Positions 13,915-15,651 of a stretch of DNA of 15,651 nucleotides are shown here, piece by piece. The DNA comes from JAUMXJ01 sp041781135. Its GTDB lineage: Bacteria; Bacillota; Clostridia; Peptostreptococcales; Acidaminobacteraceae. A model generated the notes under the pieces. It ran no database searches and was not told where the DNA came from. It saw only the letters and a list, made by a program, of their open reading frames with translations. Every line of letters starts with the position of its first letter. The stretch's first letter is position 1. The DNA lies in contig JBHAZV010000004.1 in NCBI GenBank assembly GCA_041781135.1, positions 1-15,651 on the forward strand, given 5' to 3'. The translations under genes and the position numbers were made by a program.

Positions 13915-14799
13915 TCATCGCCTAAGCGAAAGTACAGCAACCGCAATAAGAATCATCAACAATCCGACAAAATCCATAAACAGAAACTCTGTGCCCATAA
14001 AAACAGTGGTCGCCAGAGTGGCTGTCAACGGCTCGGATGCCGAGAAAAGGCTCGCGCGCGGCGCTCCGATGCGTTTGACCCCCTCGAGATAAAGTGAAAA
14101 CGAAAAGACAGTGCCAAAAATTATTACGGCAAGAAACGCCAGCACGGTATTTGTATCCCAGACGCCGACAATGTTCCATGGTCTTGTAAATCCAAACAAC
14201 GCAAATCCGCTGATCAGCATACCCCAACCGAGCACCGGCAATGTGCTGAATTTTTTCATTAGTCCGACCGGAATCAGTGTGTAGGAAGCCAAAGTTACAG
14301 ACGAAATCATACCCCAGAACAGCCCCTCCCCAGATATTGCAAGTGTCGAGACATCTCCGCGCGTCGCAAGAAAAAATGTGCCTCCGAGTGCAAGCACGAG
14401 CGCGCTTATCTCTGCGGCAGTCGGGAACTTTTTTGAAGCCATCGCCACATACAGCATTATTATTACGGGCGCGGTGTAGGAGAGAACGGTTGCCGTTCCC
14501 GCATTTGAAGCCTGTACCGCAGAAAAATATGTAAATTGGCACGCTCCTATCCCCAAAACGCTGAACGCCAAAAGCGCGATTCTGTCGCGTTTTTCGCTCC
14601 ATATGTTTTTTACTGATGCCTTTAATACCGGATTTGCGGCGCAAGCCGACAATATAAGCGCGCCTCCGATAATCAGCCGCACGGTGACAAGCCACGGCGC
14701 CTCGAAGCCTCTATAATTAAAAAGATACTGACCGCACACACCGGAGAGTCCCCAAAGCATTCCTCCGAGTATTGCAAATATTATGCCTAATGCGTCCAT
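13915..14799 (-). CDS. EamA/DMT-superfamily permease
   Basis: The 294-residue product is a ten-span drug/metabolite-type transporter made of two EamA repeats. The repeats are visible as SAVQASNAGTATVLSYTAPVIIML in the first half and EGVKRIGAPRASLFSASEPLTATLAT in the second. Each is the short re-entrant segment typical of EamA. The N-terminal GIIFAILGGMLWGLSGV is also characteristic. Substrate cannot be deduced; relatives move amino acids, metabolites or drugs. The ATG at 14799 has GCGGGG four bases upstream as a moderate ribosome site. A GTG at 14847 is in frame but lies inside the rplY terminator stem. No promoter is visible between that terminator and this ATG, so expression may depend on read-through. 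Confidence 0.88.
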   Translation of the reverse strand: MDALGIIFAILGGMLWGLSGVCGQYLFNYRGFEAPWLVTVRLIIGGALILSACAANPVLKASVKNIWSEKRDRIALLAFSVLGIGACQFTYFSAVQASNAGTATVLSYTAPVIIMLYVAMASKKFPTAAEISALVLALGGTFFLATRGDVSTLAISGEGLFWGMISSVTLASYTLIPVGLMKKFSTLPVLGWGMLISGFALFGFTRPWNIVGVWDTNTVLAFLAVIIFGTVFSFSLYLEGVKRIGAPRASLFSASEPLTATLATTVFMGTEFLFMDFVGLLMILIAVAVLSLRR

Positions 14800-14817
14800 A
14801 AAACCCCGCTCTGCAAT

Positions 14818-14853
14818 AAAAATGGCGCAGCCGCAAAGCTGCGCCACCTTTTT
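14818..14853 (-). terminator. Strong rho-independent terminator after rplY
   Basis: TGGCGCAGC and GCTGCGCCA form a perfect 9-base-pair stem (14823-14831 with 14838-14846) around a 6-base loop. It is followed on the minus strand by TTTTT (14822-14818). A run of T on the opposite side (14849-14853) makes it potentially bidirectional. It begins about 30 bases after the rplY stop and ends 19 bases before the eamA ATG. Confidence 0.9.
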
Positions 14854-14858
14854 AATAA

Positions 14859-14873
14859 GCGCGGCAAGCGCGC
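14859..14873 (-). repeat. Second hairpin just upstream of the rplY terminator
   Basis: GCGCG and CGCGC arms enclose a 5-base loop between the rplY stop and the main terminator. No T tract follows directly. It may stabilise the rplY mRNA 3' end together with the terminator stem. Confidence 0.4.
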
Positions 14874-14883
14874 AATCCTACAA

Positions 14884-15492
14884 TTATTCAGCTGATTCTT
14901 CGGTTTCGACAGCTTCGTCTGCCTGAGGTGCTTCGACCTTAGACGGCTCAACGATAGTCGCAAGCACAGTATCCGGGTCTTCTAATATTTCGATTCCAGG
15001 ATATTTATCCGTCTTTATATCAGCGACAGTAATTGTACTGCCTATTCCAAGTCCATCAAGATCTACCTCTATCGCAGGCACGAGATTCTTCGGAAGAGAT
15101 TCTATATTCAGGGTTTCGAGCAATTTCTGAATGATGAGTCCCTTCTGAACCTTGTCCTGATTGATGTAGTTAATAGGGAGCTGCACTCTGACCTTTTGAC
15201 CGGCCTTAAGATGCTGGAAATCCACATGAAGAACTGTTCTCTTGACAGGGTGCCTCTGCAGCTCTTTTACGATAGCCATCTCTTTTTTTCCGTCGATTTC
15301 AAGCTCAAGTTTTGCGCCTACGGAATTAGATGCAAGGAATCTGTTGAGCTCGAGGGTGTCGATGTAAAGCCCTGTGCTATCGTATTCCTTTCCGTAGAGT
15401 ACAACCGGAGTGAAACCATCTTTTCTCAGCTTAGAAGACGAACTCTTTCCGCAAGCGTCGCGCCTGATAGCCTTAAGTACTTTTTCTTCCAT
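14884..15492 (-). CDS. rplY: 50S ribosomal protein bL25, CTC form
   Basis: bL25 binds 5S rRNA in the large ribosomal subunit. The start at 15492 follows AGGAGG with 4 bases spacing and gives 202 residues. Longer in-frame translation to 15597 would run through the promoter. The N-terminal 5S-binding domain (about 1-92) reads LKAIRRDACGKSSSSKLRKDGFTPVVLYGKE and contains KELQRHPVKRTVLHVDFQ, characteristic of L25. The second domain (about 95-182), with PINYINQDKVQKGLIIQKLL and IEVDLDGLGIGSTITVADI, marks the long CTC (TL5) form found in Gram-positive and many other bacteria rather than the short E. coli form. The C-terminus is an acidic, Glu-rich tail. CTC proteins are linked to general stress in Bacillus, but the promoter here is the housekeeping type. 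Confidence 0.95.
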   Translation of the reverse strand: MEEKVLKAIRRDACGKSSSSKLRKDGFTPVVLYGKEYDSTGLYIDTLELNRFLASNSVGAKLELEIDGKKEMAIVKELQRHPVKRTVLHVDFQHLKAGQKVRVQLPINYINQDKVQKGLIIQKLLETLNIESLPKNLVPAIEVDLDGLGIGSTITVADIKTDKYPGIEILEDPDTVLATIVEPSKVEAPQADEAVETEESAE

Positions 15493-15514
15493 TTGTCCTC
15501 CTGATAAATTATTG

Positions 15515-15538
15515 AGGCTGCAGCGAAATCCGCAGCCT
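15515..15538 (-). promoter_or_regulatory. Leader hairpin of rplY mRNA
   Basis: In the 5' untranslated region AGGCTGC and GCAGCCT (15538-15532 and 15521-15515) form a perfect 7-base-pair stem with a 10-base loop. It lies between the promoter and the Shine-Dalgarno (15496-15502). There is no T tract, so it is not a terminator. It is a candidate site for autoregulation by the ribosomal protein, by inference only. Confidence 0.5.
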
Positions 15539-15555
15539 TGTAAAAACACCATGAT

Positions 15556-15584
15556 ATTATAACAGTCTACACGATATTTGTCAA
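15556..15584 (-). promoter_or_regulatory. Consensus sigma-A promoter of rplY
   Basis: On the minus strand TTGACA (15584-15579) and TATAAT (15561-15556) are both perfect and separated by exactly 17 bases. A TG one base upstream of the -10 makes it extended as well. This should be one of the strongest promoters in the window. The predicted start near 15549 gives a leader of about 57 bases. Bases 15598-15651 show nothing recognisable. Confidence 0.93.
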
Positions 15585-15651
15585 CACACAAAAACACGAC
15601 CTGTTCGCAGACATCAGAAATGAATCAAAAACGATTGCATTTGAGTCGCAA

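Noticed and set aside
13922..14695. A 257-codon open frame on the minus strand within eamA
   Set aside because: It overlaps eamA in another frame, and the translation is rich in Cys, Arg and His with no domain, as expected from an out-of-frame reading of a membrane protein gene.
14845..14847. GTG as the start of the EamA gene
   Set aside because: It lies in the arm of the rplY terminator stem and the added residues do not resemble an EamA N-terminus; the ATG at 14799 begins the first membrane span.
1..15651. CRISPR arrays, tRNA or rRNA genes, insertion sequences, phage genes
   Set aside because: I read through both strands and found no regularly spaced direct repeats, no tRNA-like arms, no transposase motifs and no integrase-like protein.

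Overview
The window looks like a chromosomal core segment of a Bacillota (Firmicutes) bacterium, most likely a member of the Clostridia. The grounds are AGGAGG-type ribosome binding sites before most genes, consensus sigma-A promoters, and gene content: FtsEX with a PcsB/CwlO-type coiled-coil partner, a GerMN-domain protein, the long CTC form of ribosomal protein L25, a CofE-like protein of the kind found in clostridia, and HflK/HflC. I see no phage, insertion sequence, CRISPR array, tRNA or rRNA. Almost all of the sequence is coding and no stretch without a gene exceeds 300 bases.

Layout, left to right. (1) Bases 1-116: 5' end of a lipoprotein gene on the minus strand, cut by the window edge. 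(2) Bases 231-3014: a minus-strand cell-division/cell-wall operon, transcribed as coiled-coil secreted protein, then ftsE, then ftsX. (3) Bases 3074-4285: a divergent plus-strand gene for a membrane-anchored protein with two GerMN-like domains. (4) Bases 4286-5488: a CofE-like (F420-0:glutamate ligase family) gene, minus, meeting the previous gene stop to stop with no gap. (5) Bases 5627-6817: a plus-strand membrane diguanylate cyclase. (6) Bases 6933-7928: trpS, minus. (7) Bases 7974-8633: a SanA/YdcF (DUF218) membrane protein, plus, whose end overlaps (8) aroD (8563-9288, minus). (9) Bases 9419-13772: minus-strand hflK-hflC followed by an ABC ATPase and a large ABC-2-like permease, closed by a strong terminator. 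(10) Bases 13915-14799: an EamA/DMT permease. (11) Bases 14884-15492: rplY, with a perfect consensus promoter and a strong terminator.

The pattern is a minus-strand backbone of housekeeping genes with three isolated plus-strand genes, each divergent from its left neighbour and convergent on its right neighbour. Two of these (the diguanylate cyclase and the SanA-like gene) have an extended -10 promoter element only 6-7 bases before the ATG and no Shine-Dalgarno sequence, so both look leaderless.

The most interesting item is the protein encoded before ftsEX. It has the signal peptide and coiled coil of the PcsB/CwlO group of FtsEX-controlled murein hydrolases, including the LLGSKSLGDF tip motif, but no CHAP, NlpC/P60 or M23 catalytic domain. 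Its C-terminal part is instead a beta-rich domain of about 130 residues that resembles lipid-binding LmeA/YpmS-like domains only by general pattern. This suggests an FtsEX system that works through a non-enzymatic adaptor.
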